From CAYZZA01 sp964482685 (GTDB lineage Bacteria; Bacillota; Bacilli; Lactobacillales; Carnobacteriaceae_A): 30,990 nt of DNA. Both the position numbers and the translations under genes were made by a program. The notes below the pieces were generated by a model. It was not told the origin of the DNA. It saw nothing but the letters and a program-made list of their open reading frames with translations, and did not search any database. Each line of letters starts with the position of its first letter. The first letter of the stretch is position 1. Of this stretch, positions 8,765 to 17,069 are shown piece by piece. The DNA is taken from assembly GCA_964482685.1 (NCBI GenBank), contig CAYZZA010000010.1, positions 1 through 30,990 on the forward strand, written 5' to 3'.

Positions 8765-9706
8765 ATGAATATTCAAAAAATACTACAAGCTTTTCCTAAA
8801 TCCGACATCAAACTGAATGAACCATTGTCTCAATACACCTATACAAAAACAGGAGGACCAGCAGATGTTCTTGTGTTTCCAAAAGAGAAAGCAGAAGCGA
8901 TTGCTCTTGTGAGTTGGATTCATGAAGTGGGGTGGCCACTGACTATTTTAGGCAATGCGAGCAATTTGATTGTCAAAGATGGTGGCATTCGCGGTGTTGT
9001 ACTGATTTTGACTGACATGAACCACATTGAAGTCACACAGGATACTATCAAGGCAGAAGGCGGAGCGACGATTATTGAGGTATCCAAAAAAGCACTTGCT
9101 GAGAGTTTAACTGGATTAGAATTTGCGTGTGGCATTCCTGGAAGTGTAGGAGGAGCCATTTATATGAATGCAGGTGCCTATGAAGGGGAAGTATGTAACC
9201 GAGTAGTCTCTGTGGAGGTTATGACGCGATCAGGAGAAGTAAAAGTGCTCTCAAATGACGAATTGGAATTTGCATACAGACATAGCGTGTTGCAAGAAAC
9301 AGGTGATATTGTTCTTGAAGTGTTGTTTCAATTAGAAAAAGGAGATCAAGCCACGATTAAAAAGCGTATGGATGAATTGACCTTTTTACGTACGTCCAAA
9401 CAACCGTTAGAGTATCCGTCATGTGGAAGTGTTTTTAAACGACCAACAGGCTATTTCACTGGAAAACTAGTACAAGAAGCTGGTCTCCAAGGGTTTACAT
9501 TAGGTGGTGCTCAAGTATCCATGAAGCATGCTGGTTTTATTGTGAACATCAATAAAGCCACCGCGACAGATTATATAAATTTGATCCACCATATTCAAGA
9601 GGTTATTTTGGAAAAAAATGGGGTCACGCTTGAAACAGAAGTACGCATTATTGGTGAAGAACCGCTAAACAAAAGCCAAATAGAAGCGAATATTCCTGAA
9701 AAATAG
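8765..9706 (+). CDS. murB: UDP-N-acetylenolpyruvoylglucosamine reductase
   Basis: MurB is the cytosolic FAD- and NADPH-dependent reductase that makes UDP-N-acetylmuramate for peptidoglycan. The ATG at 8765 is preferred (313 residues) because GGAGAGGG lies 12-20 nt upstream. An in-frame GTG at 8744 would add seven unusual residues and lies before that site. Visible marks are the FAD-binding YTKTGGPAD at 26-34 and LGNASNLIVKDGGIRG at 62-77, GIPGSVGGAIYMNAGAYEGE at 123-142, the active-site YRHS near 171-174, the catalytic Ser in PSCGSVFKRP (Ser222), and a late Glu in the LETEVRIIGE segment. The GYFTGKLVQEAGLQG segment indicates the type II form usual in Firmicutes. Adjacency to a regulator and potABCD is a recurrent arrangement in Lactobacillales. 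Confidence 0.96.
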   Translation: MNIQKILQAFPKSDIKLNEPLSQYTYTKTGGPADVLVFPKEKAEAIALVSWIHEVGWPLTILGNASNLIVKDGGIRGVVLILTDMNHIEVTQDTIKAEGGATIIEVSKKALAESLTGLEFACGIPGSVGGAIYMNAGAYEGEVCNRVVSVEVMTRSGEVKVLSNDELEFAYRHSVLQETGDIVLEVLFQLEKGDQATIKKRMDELTFLRTSKQPLEYPSCGSVFKRPTGYFTGKLVQEAGLQGFTLGGAQVSMKHAGFIVNINKATATDYINLIHHIQEVILEKNGVTLETEVRIIGEEPLNKSQIEANIPEK

Positions 9707-9732
9707 AAGGAAAATGATGTGTTTTAAAATTC

Positions 9733-9769
9733 AGAAAGCAGATGTTTTTATATCTGCTTTCTTTTTTTG
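9733..9769 (+). terminator. Rho-independent terminator after murB
   Basis: AGAAAGCAGAT pairs with ATCTGCTTTCT across a short T/A loop and is followed by a run of seven T residues. It begins 27 nt after the murB stop and separates murB from the pot operon. Confidence 0.9.
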
Positions 9770-9866
9770 TTTTTGGGAACGAGTTGAGTACTTTTATGGG
9801 GGAGAAAGAGAGAGGATAATAGAAAAGATAAATAGAAAAAGAAACAATTTAGACACAATAAAAGGT

Positions 9867-9894
9867 TTGAAATTGTGCAAGGGATTCGTATAAT
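9867..9894 (+). promoter_or_regulatory. sigma-A-type promoter of regulator-potABCD operon
   Basis: TTGAAA (9867-9872), 16-nt spacer, perfect TATAAT (9889-9894). Downstream, 9920-9941 contains AAGGTT and AACCTT half-sites that could be an operator for the adjacent HTH-cupin regulator, but this is only inference. Confidence 0.75.
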
Positions 9895-9980
9895 AAAAGG
9901 TGCTAGTAAACAAAAAGGTTACTTACACTAAACCTTGCGAAATGTGAGGGGAAAATGGGGTAGCGAAAAGGACGAGTAAA

Positions 9981-10523
9981 ATGAAAATAGGAACCAGAAT
10001 TCGCAATCTTCGCTTGCAAAAGAATCTGACACAAGAAGAGTTAGCCGAACGAATTGATGTAAGTAAAGGCTATATTTCCCAAGTAGAACGAGATTTGAGC
10101 GTACCTTCAATGGAAGTTTTTTTTGATATGTTAGAAGTATTAGGCAGTACCCCAAAAGCTTTTTTTGATGATGAACCAACAAAACAACGAGTGGTTTACG
10201 GGAAAGAAGCAGGAACCTTTTATGAAGAAACAGAAAAAGGCTATTCGATTCGTTGGTTAGTCCCCGAGTCAAATGAAAAAGAGATGGAACCTATTCTTTT
10301 GGAGCTACAAGAAGATGGTGCCTTTAAAGAATTTTCCCCTTCCACGTCAGAAACGTTTGGTTTAGTGACAAAAGGACGTGTGTGTGTGGAAATTGGGCAG
10401 ACACGTTATTATGCAAACGAAGGAGATGCCTTGTATTTCCATGCGTATAAAAAACACCAGATTTGGAATGACTATCCGGGCACAAGTGAAGTGTTGATGG
10501 TTGTCACAAATTCGTACTTGTAA
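9981..10523 (+). CDS. HTH (XRE) - cupin transcriptional regulator, probable pot operon regulator
   Basis: This 180-residue regulator has an N-terminal XRE/Cro helix-turn-helix domain at about 3-60 (RIRNLRLQKNLTQEELAERI and SKGYISQVERDLSVPS). A C-terminal cupin_2 barrel spans about 105-178 (KGRVCVEIGQTRYYANEGDALYFHAYKKHQIWN). This is the architecture of PuuR-type regulators of polyamine metabolism. It heads the potABCD operon, with 35 nt to potA and a strong promoter upstream, so autogenous, polyamine-responsive control is likely though not shown. The ATG at 9981 has an AAAAGGA site about 9 nt upstream. Confidence 0.9.
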   Translation: MKIGTRIRNLRLQKNLTQEELAERIDVSKGYISQVERDLSVPSMEVFFDMLEVLGSTPKAFFDDEPTKQRVVYGKEAGTFYEETEKGYSIRWLVPESNEKEMEPILLELQEDGAFKEFSPSTSETFGLVTKGRVCVEIGQTRYYANEGDALYFHAYKKHQIWNDYPGTSEVLMVVTNSYL

Positions 10524-10558
10524 AAAATAAAGTCGGATCATTAAAAGGAGCATAAACG

Positions 10559-11662
10559 ATGACAGTAGATAACATTGTTGTATTTGACCAAGTGAGCAAA
10601 ACATATCAAGATGAAAAAATATTAAAAGAACTCTCTTTTGAGATTGAAAGAGGGAAATTTTACACATTATTAGGTCCGTCTGGGTGTGGAAAAACAACGG
10701 TATTAAATTTGATTGCAGGATTTGTTGACGTAACGGATGGGAATGTTTGGATGGATGGGAAGAAATTAAATGATATCCCAGCCAACAAGCGTAAGGTCAA
10801 TACTGTGTTTCAGGATTACGCGCTCTTTCCACATATGAACGTGTACGAAAACATCGCCTTTGGGCTGCGAATTAAAAAAATGAGCAAGGCACAAATTGAT
10901 ACAAAAGTAGTCGAAGCGTTACGAATGGTACAATTAAGTGGGTATGAAAAGCGTGCTATTTCAGACATGTCTGGTGGACAACGGCAACGTGTGGCAATTG
11001 CGCGTGCACTTGTTAATGAACCTGAGATTTTGCTTCTAGACGAACCTCTATCTGCTCTAGACCATAAGTTGCGTACAGACATGCAATATGAGCTACGTGA
11101 GCTACAACAGCGATTAGGCATCACGTTTGTGTTTGTGACCCACGATCAAGAAGAAGCGCTTGCTTTAAGTGACGTCATTTTTATTATGCGAGACGGAAAA
11201 ATTGTGCAAAGCGGAACACCAGTGGATATCTATGACGAACCGATCAACCGCTATGTGGCTGAATTTATAGGAGAGAGTAACATTGTCACAGGGACGATGA
11301 TTGAAGACTATTTGGTGTCTTTTAATGGCAAAACATTTGAGTGTGCAGATGGTGGGATGCGTCCCAATGAAAAAGTGGAAGTTGTGATACGCCCTGAAGA
11401 TTTGGTATTGACTACTGTGGATGAGGGAAACATACAAGTAACTATTGATACACAATTATTTCGAGGGGTACATTATGAAATTATCGGAATAGATGAACTA
11501 GGCAATGAGTGGATGGTGCACTCTACTCAAAAAGCCGAAGTTGGTCATTCCGTCGGCTTGGCATTTGAACCACAAGATTTGCACATTATGCGGTTCAACG
11601 AATCGGAAGAAGAGTTTGATGAACGGATTGAACACTATGTTGAAGAAGGTGACAGAGAGTGA
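10559..11662 (+). CDS. potA: spermidine/putrescine ABC transporter ATPase
   Basis: PotA energises polyamine import at the inner face of the membrane. The 367-residue protein has Walker A GPSGCGKTT at 39-47, the Q-loop in NTVFQDYALFPHMNV, the signature MSGGQRQRVAIARAL, Walker B LLLDEPLSALD and the switch His in VFVTHDQEEAL. A C-terminal TOBE-type domain follows from about 275 (IRPEDLVL). The ATG has an AAAGGAG site about 9 nt upstream. Its last codons overlap the GTG start of potB by 4 nt. The gene order regulator-potA-potB-potC-potD and the strong PotD match support the substrate assignment better than the ATPase alone would. Confidence 0.96.
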   Translation: MTVDNIVVFDQVSKTYQDEKILKELSFEIERGKFYTLLGPSGCGKTTVLNLIAGFVDVTDGNVWMDGKKLNDIPANKRKVNTVFQDYALFPHMNVYENIAFGLRIKKMSKAQIDTKVVEALRMVQLSGYEKRAISDMSGGQRQRVAIARALVNEPEILLLDEPLSALDHKLRTDMQYELRELQQRLGITFVFVTHDQEEALALSDVIFIMRDGKIVQSGTPVDIYDEPINRYVAEFIGESNIVTGTMIEDYLVSFNGKTFECADGGMRPNEKVEVVIRPEDLVLTTVDEGNIQVTIDTQLFRGVHYEIIGIDELGNEWMVHSTQKAEVGHSVGLAFEPQDLHIMRFNESEEEFDERIEHYVEEGDRE

Positions 11663-12471
11663 CCCAAAAATCCAATCGTTTCTTTTTTGTTCCATACATC
11701 ATGTGGATTCTTTTGTTTGTACTGATTCCGCTAGGACTTATTGTGTATCAGTCTTTTTTTGATATTCAAGGTACGCCAACAATCTTAAATTTTACTACGT
11801 ATTTTTCGTCGAGTACGTATATTAAAATGACGATAAATTCTTTTTTCTATGCGTCTCTCATTACGTTTTTGACTCTTTTGATTAGTTACCCTACTGCTTA
11901 TTTTTTGACAAAAACAAAATGGAGTCGGCTCTGGCTATTGTTGCTTATTTTGCCTACATGGATGAATATTTTGTTAAAAGCATATGCTTTTATTGGATTA
12001 TTTAGTCAAAGTGGAGTTGTGAATCAGTTTTTAGAAATTGTTGGCATTGGCCGACAACAATTGTTGTTTACCAACACTAGCTTTTTAATCGTAGCAACCT
12101 ACATTGAAATTCCTTTTATGGTCTTGCCCATTTACAATGCGATTGACGACATTAGCCCATCGTATTTTCATGCGAGCCAAGATTTGGGAGCAAACTCGTG
12201 GGAAACTTTTCGAAGAGTTGTGTTCCCGATGTCTTTGAGTGGCGTGAAAAGTGCGATTCAAGCGGTTTTTATTCCTTCATTGTCTTTGTTTATGCTCACA
12301 CGGTTAATTGGCGGGAATCGCGTAATTACCCTAGGAACAGCCATTGAACAGCATTTTCTTGTGACCCAAAATTGGGGCATGGGATCGACCATCGGAGTGG
12401 TTTTGGTCTTCTTTATGATTGCTATCATGGTGGCTACACGTGAGCGCATGAAAGGAGAGAAAACTAAATGA
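11659..12471 (+). CDS. potB: spermidine/putrescine ABC transporter permease PotB
   Basis: This 270-residue membrane permease has about six transmembrane helices, the first right after the N-terminus (FFVPYIMWILLFVLIPLGL). The ATPase-docking EAA loop is seen in HASQDLGANSWETFRRVVFP. It starts at GTG 11659, overlapping the potA stop (GTGA), with GAAGAAGGTGA upstream acting as the ribosome site. Its stop overlaps the potC start by 4 nt. It forms the transmembrane pore together with PotC. Confidence 0.95.
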   Translation: MTQKSNRFFFVPYIMWILLFVLIPLGLIVYQSFFDIQGTPTILNFTTYFSSSTYIKMTINSFFYASLITFLTLLISYPTAYFLTKTKWSRLWLLLLILPTWMNILLKAYAFIGLFSQSGVVNQFLEIVGIGRQQLLFTNTSFLIVATYIEIPFMVLPIYNAIDDISPSYFHASQDLGANSWETFRRVVFPMSLSGVKSAIQAVFIPSLSLFMLTRLIGGNRVITLGTAIEQHFLVTQNWGMGSTIGVVLVFFMIAIMVATRERMKGEKTK

Positions 12472-13298
12472 AGAAAAGAAAATTAAAAGGGTCCTCGCTT
12501 TATTTATTCGCAGTTTTTATTTTGTTGTACACTCCCATTGCGTATTTGATTTATTATTCGTTTAATCAAGGAGGTACAATGAACCAGTTTACGGGCTTTA
12601 CACTGGAGCATTACCGGACTGTATTCACAGATGCACGTTTGATTCGGATTGCATTGGATACTGTACGGATTGCATTGTTGTCTGCTTTAGTAGCCACGAT
12701 AGTCGGAACGTTAGGTGCCATTGGTATTTATTATGCACGTAAAAAAGAATGGCAAAATACTTTGCTTAGTTTTAACAATATCTTGCTCGTATCACCTGAT
12801 GTAATTATTGGGGCTAGTTTTTTAATGTTGTTTACTTTTGTAGGGTTTAAACTAGGCTTTTACTCGGTTCTTTTGGCACACATTGCCTTTAGTATTCCTA
12901 TTGTTGTCTTGATGGTGTTGCCTCGTCTTCAAGAAATGAATGACACCATGATTCTGGCAGCACGCGATCTCGGTGCCACATCGTCTCAAGTATTGTCTAA
13001 AATTATCTTGCCATCAATCACTCCTGGAATTCTTGCCGGTTTCTTTATGGCTTTCACGTATTCCTTGGACGATTTTGCGGTTACTTTTTTTGTAACAGGA
13101 AACGGATTTTCAACCTTGTCTGTTGAAATCTATTCCCGTGCAAGACAAGGGGTCAGTTTAGAAATCAATGCACTAAGCACCTTGTTGTTTTTAGGCTCAC
13201 TGCTCTTAGTGATTGGGTATTATTTTATTCAAAATTACCAATTGAAACGAAAAAAAACAAGCAAGCATTCTATGTATAAAGCGGTGACACACATATGA
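12468..13298 (+). CDS. potC: spermidine/putrescine ABC transporter permease PotC
   Basis: This second pore subunit has 276 residues and about six transmembrane helices (first: LYLFAVFILLYTPIAYLIYY). The EAA loop is LAARDLGATSSQVLSKIILP. The ATG at 12468 overlaps the potB stop (ATGA) and has AAAGGAGAG upstream. The C-terminus is a basic cytosolic tail (KRKKTSKHS). The 3' end overlaps potD by 4 nt. Confidence 0.95.
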   Translation: MKKRKLKGSSLYLFAVFILLYTPIAYLIYYSFNQGGTMNQFTGFTLEHYRTVFTDARLIRIALDTVRIALLSALVATIVGTLGAIGIYYARKKEWQNTLLSFNNILLVSPDVIIGASFLMLFTFVGFKLGFYSVLLAHIAFSIPIVVLMVLPRLQEMNDTMILAARDLGATSSQVLSKIILPSITPGILAGFFMAFTYSLDDFAVTFFVTGNGFSTLSVEIYSRARQGVSLEINALSTLLFLGSLLLVIGYYFIQNYQLKRKKTSKHSMYKAVTHI

Positions 13299-14362
13299 AA
13301 AAATTAGGAACAAGTGCATTGTTTATTTTGTTGGTTTCTCTAGCTCTGTATGGACTAGCGATTCGGCTAGAAAGCAAACAAGGCTATGTAGGCAAAGACA
13401 CGCTTAATTTGTACAATTGGGGAGATTATATTGATCCATCCCTTCTTACAAAATTTGAAGAAGAAACAGATTTTCGGGTAGTGTACGAGACATTTGATTC
13501 AAACGAAGCCATGTACACAAAAATTCAACAAGGTGGAACGTCTTATGATTTAGCGATTCCAAGTGAGTATATGATTAACCGAATGATTGAAGAAGACTTG
13601 GTGCTGCCGATTCAACACGAGCGCCTTGAAGGATTTGACAATATTGATGAAACCTTTTTAGATTTACCGTTTGATCCTGGAAATGCGTACTCGGTTCCTT
13701 ATTTTTGGGGAACATTAGGCATCATTTACAATGAAAAACTTGTGCCAGAAGAAGGAATCCAGACATGGGAGGATTTATGGAGTCCAACACTGAAAAACAA
13801 TGTCTTGTTGATTGACAGTGCCCGAGAAGTAATGGGGTTAACGCTCCAGAATCTAGGCTATTCCTTGAATTCAAAAAATCCGGCAGAATTAAAAGAGGCC
13901 AGTGAAAAATTAGACACGCTAATGCCAAATGTCAAAGCAATCGTAGCAGACGAAATTAAAATGTATATGATTCAAGAAGAAGCTGCGGTTGCGGTATCGT
14001 TTTCTGGAGAGGCAGCGGATATGATTTGGGAAAATGAGAATCTAACATATGTTGTGCCAAAAGAAGGATCAAACCTATGGTTTGATAACTTAGTGATTCC
14101 AAGAACGGCCACAAATCTAGATGCCGCTTACGCATTTATCAACTTTATGCTGAAACCAGAAAATGCTGCGCAAAATGCAGAATACATTGGCTATTCCACA
14201 CCCAATAAAGAAGCTTTAAAGCTACTTCCAGATGAAATTGTACAAGATGAGCAATTTTATCCATCGAACGCTGCCATCGAAAACATGGAAGTTTATGAAA
14301 ATTTAGGACCTGAGTATCTTGGGATCTACAACGATTTGTATTTAGAATTTAAGATGAATTGA
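13295..14362 (+). CDS. potD: spermidine/putrescine-binding protein PotD
   Basis: This 355-residue extracytoplasmic polyamine-binding protein of the importer closely resembles streptococcal PotD as I recall it. Shared segments include LYNWGDYIDPSLL, YETFDSNEAMYTKIQQGG, YDLAIPSEYMINRM, FDPGNAYSVPYFWGTLGIIYNE, VSFSGEA and FINFMLKPENAAQNAEYIGYSTPN. The N-terminal hydrophobic segment (about 5-22) has no lipobox cysteine, so it is probably held by an uncleaved or non-lipid anchor; streptococcal PotD appears the same. The ATG overlaps the potC stop (ATGA) and the ribosome site is weak, implying coupled translation. It is the last gene of the operon. Confidence 0.96.
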   Translation: MKKLGTSALFILLVSLALYGLAIRLESKQGYVGKDTLNLYNWGDYIDPSLLTKFEEETDFRVVYETFDSNEAMYTKIQQGGTSYDLAIPSEYMINRMIEEDLVLPIQHERLEGFDNIDETFLDLPFDPGNAYSVPYFWGTLGIIYNEKLVPEEGIQTWEDLWSPTLKNNVLLIDSAREVMGLTLQNLGYSLNSKNPAELKEASEKLDTLMPNVKAIVADEIKMYMIQEEAAVAVSFSGEAADMIWENENLTYVVPKEGSNLWFDNLVIPRTATNLDAAYAFINFMLKPENAAQNAEYIGYSTPNKEALKLLPDEIVQDEQFYPSNAAIENMEVYENLGPEYLGIYNDLYLEFKMN

Positions 14363-14369
14363 CACATAC

Positions 14370-14391
14370 TCCTCCTTTTAACCAAGGAGGA
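14370..14391 (+). other. hairpin with sequestered perfect Shine-Dalgarno sequence
   Basis: TCCTCCTT pairs perfectly with AAGGAGGA across a TTAACC loop, 7 nt after the potD stop. No T-run follows, so it is not a standard terminator. The right arm is a perfect ribosome binding site that the left arm would mask. Confidence 0.55.
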
Positions 14392-14400
14392 TCTACATAG

Positions 14401-14463
14401 GTGAAGCGTCGGGGTTATCGTGGATATTTTTTAAAAAAGGCCACCACGAAGGAAACGTGCTAA
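14401..14463 (+). CDS. possible 20-residue basic micro-ORF
   Basis: A GTG at 14401 lies 10 nt after a perfect AAGGAGG and opens 20 codons to TAA at 14461-14463 (MKRRGYRGYFLKKATTKETC). The peptide is strongly basic at its N-terminus. The start is non-ATG, the spacing is slightly long, and the ribosome site sits in an 8-bp hairpin, so translation is uncertain. It ends 36 nt before rpiA. Confidence 0.22.
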   Translation: MKRRGYRGYFLKKATTKETC

Positions 14464-14499
14464 ACTAAGAAAGAACGAAGAAAATAAGGAGTGATAGCT

Positions 14500-15186
14500 A
14501 TGAATATGAAACAACAGGTAGGATACAAAGCAGCAGAATATGTCCAAGATGGCATGGTTGTAGGTTTAGGGACAGGCTCCACAGCTTATTATATGGTCGA
14601 AGCGTTAGGGAGACGTGTTCAAGAAGAAGGATTGTCTATTATAGGAGTTACCACGTCCACACAAACGGAAAAGCAAGCCAAAGCGTTAGGTATTCCGTTA
14701 AAAGATATTGATGAGGTGGATAAGGTAGATCTTACAATCGATGGGGCTGATGAAATAGATAGTAACTTTCAAGGGTTAAAAGGTGGAGGCGGCGCACTTC
14801 TTTTCGAAAAAGTAGTCGCTACCTACTCAGATGAAGTCATTTGGATTGTAGATGAAACCAAACTAGTGGATACGTTAGGACGTTTTCCATTGCCAGTAGA
14901 AGTGGTCTCTTTTGGGAGCGGGCACGTGATGCGGTTGTTTGAAAAAGAGGGCTATCATCCTGAATTACGCAAAACAGCAGAAGGAGAACCATTTGTTACA
15001 GATGGCGGCCATTTTATTATCGATTTACACTTGGAAAAAATTGACAACCCTCATGAGTTAGGAAAGTGGCTAGAACAAGTTACCGGTGTAGTCGAACACG
15101 GTCTCTTTTTGGATACAGTAACTCGTGTGCTTGTAGGAACCGCAGAAGGGGTTCAAGTTCAAGAAGTGTTTGGAGAAAAAGACTAA
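14500..15186 (+). CDS. rpiA: ribose-5-phosphate isomerase A
   Basis: RpiA interconverts ribose 5-phosphate and ribulose 5-phosphate in the cytosol (pentose phosphate pathway). The ATG at 14500 gives 228 residues and has AAGGAG 8 nt upstream; an in-frame GTG at 14491 overlaps that site and is disfavoured. Motifs are the phosphate-binding GLGTGST at 22-28, DGADEID at 81-87 with the catalytic Asp, KGGGGAL at 94-100 with Lys94, and the catalytic Glu103 in LLFEK. Length and residues match the bacterial RpiA family. The M50-like gene follows after 58 nt and may be co-transcribed. Confidence 0.96.
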   Translation: MNMKQQVGYKAAEYVQDGMVVGLGTGSTAYYMVEALGRRVQEEGLSIIGVTTSTQTEKQAKALGIPLKDIDEVDKVDLTIDGADEIDSNFQGLKGGGGALLFEKVVATYSDEVIWIVDETKLVDTLGRFPLPVEVVSFGSGHVMRLFEKEGYHPELRKTAEGEPFVTDGGHFIIDLHLEKIDNPHELGKWLEQVTGVVEHGLFLDTVTRVLVGTAEGVQVQEVFGEKD

Positions 15187-15244
15187 GAATAAGAAAATAA
15201 AACAACACTGTGTATAGAGTGAATCAAGAGAGCAGGCTAGGGGT

Positions 15245-16348
15245 ATGACAAAGACGCAACAACACGTTTTACGCTATGGAGTCTCTAGTGTGGTGGGATT
15301 CGTACTCGCTATGTATGTAATTACCCAAAAAGATCCGCTGTTTGTACGCATGTTTTATCAAGTGACACTTACTGGATTGGCTAGTATATGGATAAGTGTA
15401 TGGGCGCATGTTGCCATTCATGAAACGGGGCACTTATTGGGCGGGTGGCTCGCAGGCTATTCGTTCGTTTCTTACCGTCTTGGCTCGTATACATGGATCA
15501 AAGAAAATGGACGAATCACGCGAAAGCAGATGTCGATTCCTGGAACAGGTGGACAATGTTTAATGGAACCGCCTTTGTTCCAAGAACATACTAGTCCTTA
15601 TGTTTTGTATAATATGGGCGGGGTACTCTTGAACCTTATGAGCTCTTTTTTGGGTTTAGTGTTTTTGTGGAGAACGACTCCAAATCTGTATATTGGCGTA
15701 GCTCTAGGAAGTTTTAGTGTGGTAGGGCTTTTTACGGCTTTGGTCAATGGGATCCCCCTTCAACTAGGTGGGTTAGCCAACGACGGCTATAACTTAAAAG
15801 CAGTGTTAGACACGCGAGATGCTAAATATGCATTTTATCTTCAATTAAAAGTCAATGCGCATGTCATACGAGGTGCACGTGTTGGAGAACTCCCTTATGA
15901 ATGGGTGCGATTTAAAGAAGAACGTGCTTATTCCAATCATTTGATTGCAGCAACAGCACTTTATGAGTACAAATGGCATTTAGATCAGTTGCAGATGAAA
16001 GAGGCAAAAGATGTACTGACGTCACTTGTGGCCTTATCAGATTCATTTCCGCACTTGTTTCAGCAAGAAATACAAAGTGAGCGGTTATTTATGGAGCTAG
16101 TTGGGGAAAACCGTCCTGAGTATGTGGAAGGATTGTACACGGGAAAACTGGTGACTTTTCTAGATAAAATGCAAGGATTTCCTTCTAAAAAAAGAGTGTT
16201 AATGGCTTACTATGCACTTCATAAACGTGACTACGGACAAGCAAAACAGTACGAAGATGAACTGAAAGAAAGCATACAAACATATGCCGTCCAAGGAGAT
16301 GCAAAAAGTGAGTGGGCAATTGCACAGTGGGTAAAAGAAAAGGTTTGA
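15245..16348 (+). CDS. M50-like membrane zinc metalloprotease with long C-terminal domain
   Basis: This 367-residue protein has transmembrane segments at about 10-25 and 38-56 and a zinc-binding HETGH at 59-63. More hydrophobic helices lie at about 121-142 and 150-172, followed by a possible third metal ligand in the ANDGYN segment (Asp180). This layout fits site-2-protease-like peptidase M50 members. A predicted soluble helical domain of about 180 residues follows (190-367) with no motif I recognise. The ATG at 15245 has a poor ribosome site (AGGGG too close), so coupling to rpiA or a different start is possible. The substrate is unknown; related unnamed proteins occur in lactic acid bacteria. 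If the third ligand is not functional, it could be an inactive M50 homologue. Confidence 0.72.
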   Translation: MTKTQQHVLRYGVSSVVGFVLAMYVITQKDPLFVRMFYQVTLTGLASIWISVWAHVAIHETGHLLGGWLAGYSFVSYRLGSYTWIKENGRITRKQMSIPGTGGQCLMEPPLFQEHTSPYVLYNMGGVLLNLMSSFLGLVFLWRTTPNLYIGVALGSFSVVGLFTALVNGIPLQLGGLANDGYNLKAVLDTRDAKYAFYLQLKVNAHVIRGARVGELPYEWVRFKEERAYSNHLIAATALYEYKWHLDQLQMKEAKDVLTSLVALSDSFPHLFQQEIQSERLFMELVGENRPEYVEGLYTGKLVTFLDKMQGFPSKKRVLMAYYALHKRDYGQAKQYEDELKESIQTYAVQGDAKSEWAIAQWVKEKV

Positions 16349-16349
16349 A

Positions 16350-16399
16350 AACCTATATAAAAAGCGACTGTTTATGAACAGTCGCTTTTTATATAGGTT
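16350..16399. terminator. bidirectional terminator, 23-bp stem
   Basis: AACCTATATAAAAAGCGACT... and its exact complement ...AGTCGCTTTTTATATAGGTT flank a 4-nt TATG loop. It starts at the stop of the M50-like gene and also ends the minus-strand sortase remnant. Confidence 0.88.
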
Positions 16400-16405
16400 C
16401 ATTTT

Positions 16406-16762
16406 CTATTCTTCTACTACTTCTACTGCATTGACATACAACCGCCCATTTTCAATTCCATAGTTACAAGTGACTAACGTTAGAATACGGTCTTTAGCTG
16501 TGACGGAGACGTCTAAAGGATGTACAGATTTATCCTTTAAGGAAGAAATAAACTCGTCAAACTCATTTTCCTCAAAATGAACAGGAATGTATTCAGACTC
16601 AGCTGGAGAAACGTGTATGGAGAAAATGGCGTACTGTCGATTCGTGTATGGGTCTTTGAAAGTAAAGGTAGAATTGTCTTCTAAAAAAGTGAGGTCCAGT
16701 AGCTGTTCTAAATCGGCAAACATATGGCCATATTTGCTATAATGACCATACAAAATAATGGT
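16406..16762 (-). pseudogene. class B sortase, 3' portion only
   Basis: The minus strand reads from about 16762 to TAG at 16406. It encodes the C-terminal half of a class B sortase: the catalytic-His segment TIILYGHYSKYGHMFADL, the middle of the barrel, the catalytic Cys in ILTLVTCNY and the active-site Arg in ENGRLYVNA. A normal SrtB has about 100-130 further residues upstream (membrane anchor and first strands). Here the upstream frame runs into sequence that belongs to an opposite-strand fasciclin gene and shows no sortase similarity, no anchor and no ribosome site. The piece is therefore decapitated and presumably non-functional. All catalytic residues survive, which suggests the loss is recent. 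Confidence 0.8.
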
Positions 16763-17023
16763 GAGAAAGTGAAGTTTGACCTCACTGCAGCACCAAAGGT
16801 GAACGAATCGAATATCATTACAACAGATGTTGAAGCCACAAATGGTGTCATCCATGCAATTGATACCGTTCTTGTTCCTTCTAACTTCAAATTGCAAGAA
16901 GTGGATATGACAGAAGATACAGTTGCACAAACAGGTATTGAAACAAATGTTTTACTTGTTGGTTCTATCATTGCAACCGCTTCTGCGTTAATGTTCTTTT
17001 CTTTTAAAAAATCAGAAGCATAA
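16745..17023 (+). pseudogene. fasciclin-domain cell-surface protein, 3' portion only
   Basis: The plus strand from about 16745 encodes the end of a fasciclin (FAS1) domain (TTDVEATNGVIHAIDTVLVP). It continues with a sortase-type sorting signal: an LPxTG-like VAQTG, a hydrophobic segment (NVLLVGSIIATASALMFFSF) and a basic KKSEA tail. The signal peptide and most of the FAS1 domain are absent. An ATG at 16724 opens the frame, but its first codons lie in the sortase remnant and it has no proper ribosome site. The gene is thus 5'-truncated at the same junction as the neighbouring sortase. It was probably a surface adhesin-like substrate of a sortase. Confidence 0.75.
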
Positions 17024-17069
17024 AGTTTTAGTGAAGAGTATAAGTAAAAACAAAAAATAGAAATCAAAC

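Noticed and set aside
13295..13370. Loss of the PotD lipobox as an anomaly
   Set aside because: As I recall, streptococcal PotD also has an N-terminal hydrophobic segment without a lipobox Cys, so this appears normal for the group.
16724..17023. Intact 99-residue membrane protein starting at ATG 16724
   Set aside because: Its first codons are the reverse complement of the sortase remnant, no proper ribosome site precedes it, and the rest is only the end of a fasciclin protein.
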